A stretch of 64,000 nt of DNA from Nonomuraea roseoviolacea subsp. carminata. Lineage in GTDB: Bacteria; Actinomycetota; Actinomycetes; Streptosporangiales; Streptosporangiaceae. The stretch lies in NCBI RefSeq assembly GCF_024172185.1, contig NZ_JAMZEC010000001.1, positions 2,604,001-2,668,000 of the forward strand, in the 5' to 3' direction. This document shows positions 1 through 7,966 of the stretch, in pieces (position 1 is the first letter of the stretch; every line of letters starts with the position of its first letter). The notes beneath the pieces are model-generated. The model searched no databases and was not told where the DNA came from. It saw only the letters and a list, made by a program, of their open reading frames with translations. A program made the translations under genes and the position numbers.

Positions 1-328
1 TGTCCTTGTCTTTGCACTCATCGACTGAGTACTTGGGCGGCTCGAACCGGTGGTCGCGGAACGACAAGGACATGGTCCCCGAGAAGTCCTCGATCGGACT
101 GATCTCTTCGAAGATCTCTTCGAGGCCCGACTGGGTCGGGACGTCCTTGCGACCGGCCTGGCGAGCCGCCTCTACCCGGGCCTTCCACTTCTCGTTGCCG
201 AGCAGCCAGTCGAAGGACTCGGTCTGCAGGGCGAGGAGGTCAGGAACTTCGAGGGGCTCCTGGATGCGCGAAAAAGAGACGCGACGGGGACCGGCGGGTA
301 CGGCGGAGGCGTTGCGCGAGGCTGCCAA
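1..328 (-). CDS. rpoB: RNA polymerase beta subunit, N-terminal part (runs off the left edge)
   Basis: Encodes the start of the beta subunit of RNA polymerase; about 109 codons are present and the rest lies beyond the window. The translated start reads [20 protein letters not shown], followed by the strongly conserved [20 protein letters not shown] segment of actinobacterial RpoB. The start is a TTG, chosen because it matches the usual actinobacterial RpoB N-terminus and has the purine-rich GGAAGGA eight bases upstream; TTG starts are known for rpoB in this phylum. The position after rplJL on the same strand is the standard order, although here about 5 kb of other genes lies between. Confidence 0.95.
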   Translation of the reverse strand, partial: MAASRNASAVPAGPRRVSFSRIQEPLEVPDLLALQTESFDWLLGNEKWKARVEAARQAGRKDVPTQSGLEEIFEEISPIEDFSGTMSLSFRDHRFEPPKYSVDECKDKD

Positions 329-432
329 CAGATGTCCTTCCGAGGGCTCGCGGCGGACTGACTACACGCACGCCAGACAACCTCGCAACGTGAGCAAGCG
401 GAGCGGGTCGTCAAAGGGCAGCGCAAAGGGGC

Positions 433-461
433 AGTGTAGCCGAACGGCACACGCCTGTCCA
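433..461 (-). promoter_or_regulatory. Probable proximal rpoB promoter
   Basis: On the minus strand there is TGGACA, a 17-base spacer and TACACT, close to the principal-sigma consensus. Initiation near 426 would give a leader of about 98 bases before the TTG start of rpoB. Assigned by eye; no transcript data. Confidence 0.6.
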
Positions 462-494
462 CTTCGCCTTCGCTGCATGCTCCACGTTGGTCGC

Positions 495-523
495 AGCATC
501 GCCCGTTCGCGCGGAAACGTCAA
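495..523 (-). promoter_or_regulatory. Probable distal rpoB promoter
   Basis: Minus-strand TTGACG, 17-base spacer, GATGCT. It lies about 60 bases upstream of the proximal promoter, so rpoB may be served by tandem promoters. The -10 element is weaker than that of the proximal site. Confidence 0.45.
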
Positions 524-763
524 GCCCACAAGCCGGACTTTCCGCCGACCAGGGGCCCGGACGCTGGGTTTTCTCCCCCGCGTGATCGGGCGCCTACCGT
601 CAGGCCCAAGACGATACCCGCGAACGGGGACGGTTAACGCTCCGTCACACCGAGGACCGAACCCATGCCGGCGACCGGTGTGGTCGTGAAGGAGGTACCC
701 CGTTCTTTGCCTTCGCCAAACCTCATTTTTGGTAACAATTGACGGACCCGCCGCGCCCAGCCC

Positions 764-1261
764 CTAGACGGTCCCGATCAGCGTCGACAGGTCCGCCGCC
801 AGCCACCCGCCGTCACCGCGGACCATGGTCAGCCGCACCCGATTCTGGCTGATCTGGCGCTGCGGCACCGCCTCCCCCGGAACCTCCCTGACCGTACCGG
901 TGTTCACGAACAAGAGCACCTCGACCCGCCCGGGTTCCGCGCGTTCGACGGCCGCCGCCGTGACGGACGCCGTCTGCACGGTCTTCTGCGCCCTGGCCTT
1001 CCCGGCGAGGGATTTCGCCAGCTCGCCGTAGTAGCCGGACAGCTCGCCGGTCGTACGCGCCCTGGCCCGCGCCAGGTCGCGGTCGACCGTGCGGTAGTCG
1101 TACGACATCAGCTCGGGCGCCGCCGTACGGGCCGCCGCCATCGCCTCCACGCCGTCCGCGTCGGCGCCACGCAGGGCCCGCAGGTCGGCCCACATCACGC
1201 CGACGACCGCGCCCAGCACGAGCACGGCGACGGCCAGCACCGCGGCCATGACGACCCTCAC
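764..1261 (-). CDS. Mce-associated-type membrane protein
   Basis: Protein of 165 residues with one N-terminal membrane segment (AVLAVAVLVLGAVVGVMW) and an extracytoplasmic domain of about 130 residues. The pattern MSYDYRTVDRDLARARARTT and the NRVRLTMVRGDGGWLAADL ending are typical of Mce-associated proteins, which help Mce lipid-import complexes. The GTG start at 1261 is preferred over the internal ATG at 1249 because GGAGGAG lies nine bases before it. It follows a paralogue by 35 bases, so the two probably form an operon. Substrate or partner unknown; no mceA-F genes are nearby. Confidence 0.7.
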   Translation of the reverse strand: MRVVMAAVLAVAVLVLGAVVGVMWADLRALRGADADGVEAMAAARTAAPELMSYDYRTVDRDLARARARTTGELSGYYGELAKSLAGKARAQKTVQTASVTAAAVERAEPGRVEVLLFVNTGTVREVPGEAVPQRQISQNRVRLTMVRGDGGWLAADLSTLIGTV

Positions 1262-1296
1262 ACCCGCGCTCCTCTCCTCCAGGCGCCGCGTCGGCG

Positions 1297-1794
1297 CTAC
1301 ATCTGCACGGCCTTGGACACCAGCCAGGCCCCGCCGACCTTGGTGAGATCCATCGACCAGCGGTAGAACCGGTCCTGCGGCGGCGTCTTGGAGCCCTCCC
1401 AGCGGATGTCCACGTCGGCCACCACCAGCACCCTGGCCGCCGAGCCGGTCATCGACACGAGCCCGGTGGCGCGCAGCACGCCGTCCTGCACGACCTTGTT
1501 GGCGACCGTGGTGCTCTTGAGCCGTCCCAGGTTCGCCTCGTACTCCTCGCGCGCCACCCCGGTGGAGGAGTCGAGGATGCGCCGGGTGTCGGCGTCCACG
1601 GTCTTGTAGTGCAGCGACAGCAGGTTCACCGCGTGCGAGCCCGCGGCTTGGAGCACCGCCTGGCGATCGTCGGCCCTGGCCTGCGCGTCCCGCTCCTGCG
1701 CGCCGATCCACAGGCCGGCCACGGCCAGCACGACGAGCAGCGCGGACATCGCGAGGATCAGTGGGCGACCGAACCGTAGAGAGAGATTCGTCAC
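1297..1794 (-). CDS. Mce-associated-type membrane protein
   Basis: Protein of 165 residues: short cytoplasmic tail, one membrane helix near residues 11-31 (LILAMSALLVVLAVAGLWIG), then an extracytoplasmic NTF2-like domain with the family pattern LLSLHYKTVDADTRRILD and the ending RWSMDLTKVGGAWLVSKAV. Starts with GTG; GGAAGGGG lies about nine bases upstream. First gene of a two-gene unit with the neighbour at 764-1261. In mycobacteria an Mce-linked ATPase gene (mkl) also lies between rplL and rpoB, so this location fits an old mce-related locus. That link is inference. Confidence 0.72.
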   Translation of the reverse strand: MTNLSLRFGRPLILAMSALLVVLAVAGLWIGAQERDAQARADDRQAVLQAAGSHAVNLLSLHYKTVDADTRRILDSSTGVAREEYEANLGRLKSTTVANKVVQDGVLRATGLVSMTGSAARVLVVADVDIRWEGSKTPPQDRFYRWSMDLTKVGGAWLVSKAVQM

Positions 1795-1935
1795 GTCCGC
1801 GCACCCCTTCCGCCGGCCGGATCATAACGCGGAGGTCACCGCGACCGGACGGGAATCGGCCGGACAGGCATGAGACGGCATGGATCGGTCAGCGACGGGG
1901 CGACTCGGGCGCCGGATCGGGCGGCTCGGAGGGCC

Positions 1936-2019
1936 GGGCTCGGGCGGGTCGGCGGCTCAGGGACCTCGAACGGCTCAGGTGGCTAAGAGGGCTCGGGCTC
2001 GGGCGGGTCGGCGGCTCAG
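1936..2019. repeat. 25-bp direct repeat flanking the tetR 3' end
   Basis: A 25-base sequence beginning GGGCTCGGGCGGGTCGGCGG occurs at 1936-1960 and identically at 1995-2019; the second copy covers the stop codon of the TetR gene. Shorter GGCTC-containing variants fill the region 1890-2010. The stretch 1826-2015 shows no gene. Probably replication-slippage repeats in GC-rich spacer DNA. Confidence 0.7.
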
Positions 2020-2576
2020 AGGGCCGGCTCGGCCAGGGCGCGCAGGGCGGGGCGCAGGGCGGCGACGAGGTCGTCATGCGGCGCCTCACGCAGTTCGTCC
2101 AGCTCCAGGAGCTGGTGGCCCACGGTCACGCCCAGCAGGATCATCGTCATCAACGCCGCGCGCAGCGGGGCGTTCTCGCCGGACAGCGACGCGCCGACCT
2201 GTCCGACCTGCCGGCTCAGCGCCTCACGCGCCGTCGCGGCCGCCTCGGGGTGGGTGAGCATCGAGCGGAGCATCGCCAGGGACGCGGGCGGCAGCCGCAT
2301 CTTCACGCCCAGGGTGCCGAGCAACTGCTCGACGGCCTCCTCCGGGCCGGCCGCGGAGTCGGGCGGGCCCGCGACGCGCACCGCCTCGGCGAAGAGGCGT
2401 CGCTTGTTACCGAAGTACTGCATGACCAGCGCCGGATCGACCTCGGCCGCCGCCGCCACGGCGCGGATCGTGGTGCGCTCGAAGCCGCGCTCGGCGAACA
2501 GGTCGCGCGCCGCGTCGAGGATCCGCCGCTCGGTCCTGCGGCGGCGCTCGGCGCGTGGGAGCGCTGGCTCGGTCAC
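2016..2576 (-). CDS. TetR family transcriptional regulator
   Basis: Protein of 186 residues, normal length for the family. An N-terminal helix-turn-helix domain covers about residues 12-58 (RILDAARDLFAERGFERTTI then MQYFGNKRRLFAEAV), followed by an all-helical ligand-binding and dimerisation domain. Divergent from the NTF2-like gene at 2664 with an 87-base intergenic region that carries a palindrome next to a good promoter. It therefore probably represses that gene, and perhaps itself. The inducer is unknown. Confidence 0.92.
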   Translation of the reverse strand: MTEPALPRAERRRRTERRILDAARDLFAERGFERTTIRAVAAAAEVDPALVMQYFGNKRRLFAEAVRVAGPPDSAAGPEEAVEQLLGTLGVKMRLPPASLAMLRSMLTHPEAAATAREALSRQVGQVGASLSGENAPLRAALMTMILLGVTVGHQLLELDELREAPHDDLVAALRPALRALAEPAL

Positions 2577-2594
2577 GGCTCGACTCTACATGCG

Positions 2595-2637
2595 TTGACC
2601 GGGCGTCCCCGTTCGCTCTACGCTCGTTGAGTCAACG
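2595..2637 (+). promoter_or_regulatory. Promoter with adjacent TetR-type operator
   Basis: TTGACC (2595-2600), an 18-base spacer and TACGCT (2619-2624) form a good principal-sigma promoter towards the NTF2-like gene. Directly downstream, 2625-2637 reads CGTTGA-G-TCAACG, a perfect 13-base palindrome; further GTTGA half-sites lie at 2594 and 2641. A repressor here would cover the transcription start. Assignment to the adjacent TetR is inference. Confidence 0.6.
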
Positions 2638-2663
2638 CCTGTTGAGCGAAATGGGGTACACCC

Positions 2664-3056
2664 GTGTCCATCGAGGAGACCGTCGCGGCGTTCCACCGCG
2701 CGATGCTGCACAAGTCCGCCGACGAGCTGGCCGACCTGTACGCGGAGGAGGGCGTGCACGAGTTCCCGTTCGGCGGGCTGTCCCCGCTCAGGGGGCGGGA
2801 GGAGGTCCGCGCCGCCTACCGCGGGTCGTGGTCCCAGACCCCGGCCGAGGTCGAGCGGGTCCGGATGGTGGCGCTCCATGCCACGGCCGATCCCGAGGTC
2901 GTGGTGGTGGAGCAGGAGGCCGACGTGACGGTGGCGGGCAACCCGATCACCGTGCCCGGCCTGCTGGTGCTGAGGGTGAGGGATGGCCGGATCGTCCACA
3001 CGCGCGACTACATGGACACCTACGCCATCAGCCGCATCCGCGCCGCAGCCGCCTGA
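2664..3056 (+). CDS. NTF2-like / SnoaL-type protein
   Basis: Protein of 130 residues with the alpha+beta fold pattern of the NTF2/SnoaL superfamily: helical start (ETVAAFHRAMLHKSADELAD), the YAEEGVHEFPFG segment, and the C-terminal strands GLLVLRVRDGRIVHTRDYMD. Members act as small cyclases, isomerases or ligand-binding proteins, and the sequence does not reveal which. Starts with GTG, GGGG about eight bases upstream. Divergent from a TetR gene that probably controls it. Confidence 0.8.
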   Translation: MSIEETVAAFHRAMLHKSADELADLYAEEGVHEFPFGGLSPLRGREEVRAAYRGSWSQTPAEVERVRMVALHATADPEVVVVEQEADVTVAGNPITVPGLLVLRVRDGRIVHTRDYMDTYAISRIRAAAA

Positions 3057-3228
3057 CCAGAGCCGCGGAGCGAGCGTCAGAGCGCGCCCGGCGGGCCGCC
3101 GCACGGCTTGGGCGCGCGACGGGGCGCAAGGGACAGAGGGGTGCGTCCGGGCGGCAGCCGCACGAGCAAGAGGTGCGCCGGGGCGGCGGCTGCGCGGGCG
3201 TGTAGGGGTGCGTCCGGTGGGTGGCCGG

Positions 3229-5568
3229 TCAGCCGGTGGTCAGGTCGTAGACCGTCACGCCGCCCACTGTGGTGGCCGTGAACGTCTCCTGGACCCACGC
3301 CGCGATCCGGGCCGCGTCGTCGCTGCCCCCGCCGGCCGAGCCCCTCATGCCGCTCGTGCCGCTCGTGCCGCCTGGGCGGCCGCCCATCCCCATGCCTGTC
3401 CCGACGAAGTAGTGGATCTCCTTCTCGGCCACGTACTGCTGGAAGCGGGCGAGAGTCGGTGCCGGGTCCGTGCCGTTGAACCCGCCCACCGCCATCACCG
3501 GCAGGCCGGTCGCGAGCTGGTACCCGGCGGCGTTGTTCGAGCCGACGGTCGCTGCTGCCCACGTGTAGGCGGCGGCGTCCCGCTTGAGCAGGGTGGTCAG
3601 CTCGGCGGACGGGGTGCTCGCGTTCAGCAGCCCGCCCATGCCGCCGGGCCGCCCGCCGCCCATACCTCCGGGCAAGCCCTGGCCGGGCCGCGTTCCCCCG
3701 GGGCGGCCCTGTCCGGGCTGGGCGCCCGTGGGACCCGTGCCCATCGCCTGGCCCCCGCCACGGAGCCCGCCGGGGCCGCCGAAACGTCCCGGGCCGCCGG
3801 TGGAGGGCCCGGCCGTCGGGATCGCGCCGGTGTGCGGCGAGGACGCGGTGTCCACCGCGTAGGCGGCCGGTCCGGCGAGGCAGACCACGACCGCCCCCAC
3901 GACGACCACGCCCCACCACCTCGGCGCCCGCCGCCCCTCGGACGTCTCGGACTCCTGTCCTTCCTGACCAAGCGGACCGGCCTCACCGGCCTGACCGGCC
4001 TCACCGGATGGGGCGGCCTCGCGTGCCCGGATCGCGGGCTTCGGCGTGCGCGGCTCCCCCTCCCGGACCGCACCCGGCCGCACCGGTTCCTCCCCGACAG
4101 AGCGCTCCTGGTGGGAGGACGCGGAACGAGAGGACGAGGAGCGGGAACCGGCTGTACGGCGGCTGCCGGTCGGGGAGGGCGCGGAGCGTGAGCCGGTCGT
4201 ACGGGGACTGCCGGTCAGGGAGGGCGCGGAGCCTGAGCCGGTCGTACGGGAGCTGCCGGGTGTCGCGAACTCCGGTTCCGCCGCCCCCCGTACGGCCGCG
4301 TGCCGGGTGGCGAGGCGTCCCAGGGTCAGGAGGGCCGCAGCCAACGCCGGCCCCGCCACCAGCACCACCGGCCCCAGCCACGGGTTCCAGTCCCCGTCGC
4401 GCGTCAGCAGCACGTACGACCACAGCGCCGTCACCCCCGTGCCCACCGCCGGCAGGACCGGTTCCCGGTGCTCCCACGCCAGCGCGGCCCCCACCCCCAC
4501 CAGAGCGGCGATCGCCGGCGCCAGCGCCACCGTGTAGTACGCGTGGAAGATCCCCTGCATGAAGCTGAAGATCAGCCCCGTGACGACCAGCCACCCGCCC
4601 CACACGCCGAGCTGCGCGCGGGCCGGGTCCGTGCGCGGCGCGCGGCGCGTCAGCCACAGCCCCGCCCCCAGCAGGATCAGCGCGGCGGGCAGCAGCCACG
4701 AGATCTGGCCGGCCGCCTCCGTGTCGAACAGCCGCAGCGGCCCCGCCTCCTGGTCGAGGTTGCCGAGGCCGCCGTAGTCGGCGCCGTTGAGCCGCCCGAT
4801 GCCGTTGTAGCCGAGCGCCAGCTCCAGCACGCTGTTGGTCTGCGAGCCGCCGATGTACGGCCGCTCGGACGCGGGCACCAGCGCCACGGCCAGCAGCCAC
4901 CACCCGGCCGACGCCACCATGGCCGCCCCGGCCAGCGCGAGCTGCCCCACCCGCCGCCACACGCCCGCCGGGGCCGTCAGCAGGTGCACCAGCGCGAACC
5001 CCGGCAGCACCAGGAACGCCTGCAGCATCTTGGCCAGGAACGCGAACCCCAGGCACGCCCCGCCCAGCACCAGCCACCGGGTTGCGGCCCGCTCCTGGGC
5101 CCGCACCACGCAGTACGCGGCGAGCGTCATCAGCAGCACCAGGAGCGCGTCCGGGTTGTTGAAGCGGAACATCAGCACCGCCACCGGGGTCAGCGCCATG
5201 ACGGCGCCGGCCAGCAGCCCCGCCCAGGCCGGGAAGCGCCGCCGCACCGTCGCGTACACCACGGCGACGGTCGCCACGCCCATGAGCGCCTGCGGGACGA
5301 GGATGCTCCACGTGTTCAGCCCGAACAGCCGCGCGCTGAGCTCCATCGGCCACAGCGACGCCGGCGTCTTGTCCACGGTGATCGCGTTCGCGGCGTCGGA
5401 CGAGCCGAAGAAGAACGCCTTCCAGCTCTGGGTGCCGGCCTGCACGGCGGCCGAGTAGAACGCGTTGGCCCAGCCGGACGCGCCGAGCCCCCAGAGGTAG
5501 AGCGCGGCGGTGGCGGCGAGCAGGCCGCCCAGCGCCCATCGGGTCCTGACATGCGGGGTGGTGGTCAC
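3229..5568 (-). CDS. GT39-family membrane glycosyltransferase (YkcB/mannosyltransferase-like)
   Basis: About 779 residues. The N-terminal half is a multi-helix membrane domain of the protein mannosyltransferase/ArnT class (GT-C fold), which moves sugars from polyprenyl-phosphate donors to acceptors outside the membrane; SSDAANAITVDKTPASLWPM contains an acidic motif expected near the active site. A low-complexity Ser/Thr/Arg-rich and then Gly/Pro/Met-rich linker follows. The C-terminus (VMAVGGFNGTDPAPTLARFQ, YVAEKEIHYFVG) matches the extracellular domain usual in this actinobacterial family. GTG at 5568 gives the expected N-terminus; in-frame ATGs at 5604 and 5658 are alternatives and no start has a strong ribosome site. 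Acceptor unknown. Confidence 0.8.
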   Translation of the reverse strand: MTTTPHVRTRWALGGLLAATAALYLWGLGASGWANAFYSAAVQAGTQSWKAFFFGSSDAANAITVDKTPASLWPMELSARLFGLNTWSILVPQALMGVATVAVVYATVRRRFPAWAGLLAGAVMALTPVAVLMFRFNNPDALLVLLMTLAAYCVVRAQERAATRWLVLGGACLGFAFLAKMLQAFLVLPGFALVHLLTAPAGVWRRVGQLALAGAAMVASAGWWLLAVALVPASERPYIGGSQTNSVLELALGYNGIGRLNGADYGGLGNLDQEAGPLRLFDTEAAGQISWLLPAALILLGAGLWLTRRAPRTDPARAQLGVWGGWLVVTGLIFSFMQGIFHAYYTVALAPAIAALVGVGAALAWEHREPVLPAVGTGVTALWSYVLLTRDGDWNPWLGPVVLVAGPALAAALLTLGRLATRHAAVRGAAEPEFATPGSSRTTGSGSAPSLTGSPRTTGSRSAPSPTGSRRTAGSRSSSSRSASSHQERSVGEEPVRPGAVREGEPRTPKPAIRAREAAPSGEAGQAGEAGPLGQEGQESETSEGRRAPRWWGVVVVGAVVVCLAGPAAYAVDTASSPHTGAIPTAGPSTGGPGRFGGPGGLRGGGQAMGTGPTGAQPGQGRPGGTRPGQGLPGGMGGGRPGGMGGLLNASTPSAELTTLLKRDAAAYTWAAATVGSNNAAGYQLATGLPVMAVGGFNGTDPAPTLARFQQYVAEKEIHYFVGTGMGMGGRPGGTSGTSGMRGSAGGGSDDAARIAAWVQETFTATTVGGVTVYDLTTG
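4145..4257. repeat. 45-bp tandem repeat inside the glycosyltransferase linker
   Basis: A 45-base unit beginning gagccggtcgtacggggact recurs at 4145-4189, 4190-4234 and, partly, 4235-4257. It encodes a 15-residue Ser/Gly/Thr/Arg unit in the loop between membrane helices and C-terminal domain. The copies differ by a few bases, so the array is not brand new. Confidence 0.8.
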
Positions 5569-5667
5569 GTCCGCCAGGCTAGGAACGGCTCCTCCGCCGG
5601 CCATGAAAGGCGCATGAGAATCCGCTGAGCACCCGGCGCGGGCCCGCGAAAGGCGCACCGGACACGC

Positions 5668-5711
5668 AGAAGGGGCGGCACACCCGGCACCAGGGTGTGG
5701 CCGCCCCTTCT
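5668..5711 (-). terminator. Terminator of rplJ-rplL
   Basis: Long hairpin about 50 bases after the rplL stop: AGAAGGGGCGGC against GCCGCCCCTTCT, extended by ACACC/GGTGTG with a single bulged base and a short loop. There is no clear U-tract, as is common in high-GC actinomycetes. Confidence 0.75.
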
Positions 5712-5760
5712 GGACGAACGACCTCGCGAGGCGCCCGCGACGAGCGCCCGGAGAGGGGTG

Positions 5761-6153
5761 TTACTTGACGGTGACGGTGGCGCCGGCGCCCTCGAGGGCA
5801 GCCTTGGCCTTCTCCGCCTGCTCCTTGTTGACCTTGCCGTCGAAGACCGGCTTGGGAGCGCCGTCCACCAGGTCCTTGGCCTCCTTCAGGCCGAGGGACG
5901 TGAGGGCGCGGATCTCCTTGATGACCTGGATCTTCTTGTCGCCGGCGGCCTCGAGGATGACGTCGAACTCGTCCTGCTCCTCGACCTCGGCGGCGGCGGC
6001 GCCACCACCGGCCGGGGCAGCGGCGGCGACCGCGACGGGGGCGGCGGCCTTGACGTCGAAGACGTCCTCGAACTGCTTCACGAACTCGGACAGCTCGAGG
6101 AGGGTCATCTCCTTGAACGCGTCGAGCAGCTCGTCGGTGCTGAGCTTCGCCAT
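5761..6153 (-). CDS. rplL: 50S ribosomal protein L7/L12
   Basis: Protein of 130 residues, the normal size. An N-terminal dimerisation domain ([20 protein letters not shown]) binds L10, an Ala/Gly/Pro hinge lies near residues 36-58, and the C-terminal domain binding elongation factors carries the signature [15 protein letters not shown] strong GGAGGA lies upstream of the ATG. Second gene of the rplJ-rplL operon, 69 bases after rplJ, followed by a hairpin terminator. Confidence 0.98.
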   Translation of the reverse strand: MAKLSTDELLDAFKEMTLLELSEFVKQFEDVFDVKAAAPVAVAAAAPAGGGAAAAEVEEQDEFDVILEAAGDKKIQVIKEIRALTSLGLKEAKDLVDGAPKPVFDGKVNKEQAEKAKAALEGAGATVTVK

Positions 6154-6222
6154 GATGATTTCCTCCGTATGGGACTTGCGAAAATTAGGAACGGGACCGC
6201 GGTGTGTGCGGCAATCCCCGAG

Positions 6223-6747
6223 CTACTCGCCCGCCTCGTCGCGCTTGGCGCGAAGGGCTTCGGCCAGCTGAGCCATCTGCGTGGGCAGCGCGGCGAACAT
6301 CGCGGCAGCGGCGCTCTGCTTCGCCTTGAGCGCGCCAGCAAGCTTCGCGAGGAGAACCTCACGGGACTCGAGGTCGGCGAGCTTGGTGATCTCAGCGGCG
6401 TCGAGGGCCTTGCCCTCCAGCACGCCACCCTTGATCACCAGAAGGGGATTGGCCTTGGCGAAGTCACGCAGACCCTTGGCCGCCTCGACGACGTCGCCCT
6501 TGACGAAGGCGACAGCGGTCGGGCCGATCAGCAGGTCGTCCAGACCCGTCACGCCGGCCTCGCTGGCCGCGATCTTGGTCAGGGTGTTCTTCGCCACGGC
6601 GAACTTCGCATTCTCACCAAGAGCAACGCGCAGCTGCTTGAGCTGGGCGACGGTGAGACCGCGGTACTCGGTCAGAACGGCGGCGGCGCTGCCTTCGAAC
6701 TCGTTCTTGAGCTCGGCAACCGCTGTCGCCTTATCCGCCCTCGCCAT
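6223..6747 (-). CDS. rplJ: 50S ribosomal protein L10
   Basis: Protein of 174 residues starting [20 protein letters not shown]. The N-terminal part binds 23S rRNA ([22 protein letters not shown]) and the C-terminal helix ([15 protein letters not shown]) carries the L7/L12 dimers. The ATG at 6747 was chosen, not an earlier in-frame start, because GGAAGGAGG precedes it and it gives the family N-terminus. Expression is probably autoregulated by L10 or L10-L12 binding to the structured leader just upstream. Confidence 0.97.
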   Translation of the reverse strand: MARADKATAVAELKNEFEGSAAAVLTEYRGLTVAQLKQLRVALGENAKFAVAKNTLTKIAASEAGVTGLDDLLIGPTAVAFVKGDVVEAAKGLRDFAKANPLLVIKGGVLEGKALDAAEITKLADLESREVLLAKLAGALKAKQSAAAAMFAALPTQMAQLAEALRAKRDEAGE

Positions 6748-6945
6748 GGGCCTCCTTCCAGATGTGCCACCGGTGAAGGCCCACAGAAACGAGAACAGCC
6801 CCGGGCGCAGGGCGCACACGGGGCTCACGCACATGGATCGACCATGCGGGGAAACTCGCATCACACCTGCGCGGGCCGTCCGCTTGCGCGGATCCTTCGG
6901 TCGTCAGGTAGTCAGGCACCCGACAACAGCCGGCGGTCTTCGGCA
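6748..6945 (-). ncRNA. L10 leader RNA of rplJL
   Basis: About 198 untranslated bases lie between the probable start of transcription and rplJ. They contain the segment CCGAAGACCGCCGG near the 5' end and several stems, including AGCCCC/GGGGCT at 6797-6825 followed by a U-rich GTTCTCGTTTCT. This layout agrees with the known L10-binding leader, in which ribosomal protein represses its own operon. Assignment by layout and short motifs; no covariance search was run. Confidence 0.65.
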
Positions 6946-6951
6946 ACGACC

Positions 6952-6980
6952 AGAGTACGGCCTGGCCGCCGAGTTTCCAA
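6952..6980 (-). promoter_or_regulatory. Probable promoter of rplJ-rplL
   Basis: Minus-strand TTGGAA, 17-base spacer, TACTCT. Initiation near 6945 would begin just before the conserved part of the L10 leader. A GACCGA-gcga-TCGGTC stem at about 6991-7006, between this promoter and the preceding lipoprotein gene, may end transcription from that gene. Confidence 0.6.
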
Positions 6981-7022
6981 ATCGCTCTCGAGACCGATCG
7001 CTCGGTCGGTGGTGGACTTGTC

Positions 7023-7850
7023 TTAGTTGGTGGTGCCCTTGGGCATCTCACCGACCTGGTCGGCCGGCGGCGCCTCGATGGTGACCGGCTCGTTGAAGCC
7101 CTTGAAGAACAGCGTGGCGTCGAGCGTGGTGCCCTGCTCCTTGCCGTTCAGCGCGAGCTTGCGCGGCAGGCCGTCGGAGCCCACCCAGACGTCGAACTTG
7201 ACGTCCTTCAGCTCGGCCAGGCCCCTGCGGGCCTGCTCCTGCTCGTCGGCGGGGAGCTGCTTGACCGCCACGTCCGTCGGGAACGTGCCGCTGTAGTGGG
7301 TGGCGTCCGTGCCGTCCACGGTCTCCGTGCCGACGGACTTCACGTCCTGGGACGTGGTGACCATCTTGGTGACGTTGGCCAGGTCGAACTGCTGGATCTG
7401 GTCGAGCGTCTGCTTGACCTGGTCGGAGCCGCCCATGTCGCTGAGCGACACCTTGATCCACGGCTTGGTGGCGCCGACGAGCTCCTTCAGCGCCTCGACC
7501 TTGACGTACACCGTGTCGCCCTGGAGCACGGCGCGCACCCCGCCGGGCAGCGCGCGCTGGCCCATGTCGACGGTGTCGAGCGTGAGGTCGACGGCGAGCT
7601 GCGGCTTGCTCTGGTAGAGCATCCGCCCCTGCACCTTGCCGCTGTCGTCCTGCGAGCCGGTGACGTTGACGACGGCGTCCACGGTGTAGCTGGTGACCTC
7701 CGCGGTCTTCTGCGCGGCCTGCGCCAGCACTTCGGAGGCGGCCAGGTTCACCTGGATCGGCTGCGCGTTCGAGCCGCAACCGGTGAGCGTGACCGCCACT
7801 AACGCGGCGCCGGCCGCGGCAGTGGCGAGAGAAATCCTGCGCTTCAGCAT
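7023..7850 (-). CDS. LppX/LprG-type lipoprotein
   Basis: Protein of 275 residues. A lipoprotein signal peptide ends in the lipobox LTGC with Cys25 as the lipidated residue. The mature part follows the LppX_LprAFG family: a half-barrel of strands (VDAVVNVTG, GRMLYQSKPQLAVDLTLDTV, GDTVYVKV, KPWIKVSL) and the C-terminal strand region LPRKLALNGKEQGTTLDATL. Members bind lipids in a hydrophobic pocket and help move them across the envelope. Single gene between the MBL-fold gene and the rplJ promoter. Ligand unknown. Confidence 0.85.
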   Translation of the reverse strand: MLKRRISLATAAAGAALVAVTLTGCGSNAQPIQVNLAASEVLAQAAQKTAEVTSYTVDAVVNVTGSQDDSGKVQGRMLYQSKPQLAVDLTLDTVDMGQRALPGGVRAVLQGDTVYVKVEALKELVGATKPWIKVSLSDMGGSDQVKQTLDQIQQFDLANVTKMVTTSQDVKSVGTETVDGTDATHYSGTFPTDVAVKQLPADEQEQARRGLAELKDVKFDVWVGSDGLPRKLALNGKEQGTTLDATLFFKGFNEPVTIEAPPADQVGEMPKGTTN

Positions 7851-7966
7851 GTCTTGACCCTACGTGTCAGTAGCCGGGAATGCCGTCTTCCCCGGAGATC
7901 TAAGGGAAAACCCAGGGTCGTCCCGGACCATCCCGTGGTGTCGTCGTCCGTCCGTCTCGGACGTGC

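Larger units (their letters stand above)
329..763. other. Non-coding region upstream of rpoB
   Basis: Stretch of 435 bases between the first Mce-associated gene and rpoB. It holds the two candidate rpoB promoters and the rpoB 5' leader. An AT-rich patch sits near 720-740. No credible gene was found: the open frames here lack a ribosome binding site and a recognisable protein. Confidence 0.6.

Noticed and set aside
6..689. Plus-strand 227-codon open frame at the left edge
   Set aside because: Opposite to the rpoB start and its promoter region; Arg/Ser/Pro-rich without domains.
2983..4191. Plus-strand 402-codon open frame overlapping the NTF2-like gene end and the GT39 gene
   Set aside because: No domain, extreme Arg/Gly/Ala bias, and it overlaps two well-supported genes.
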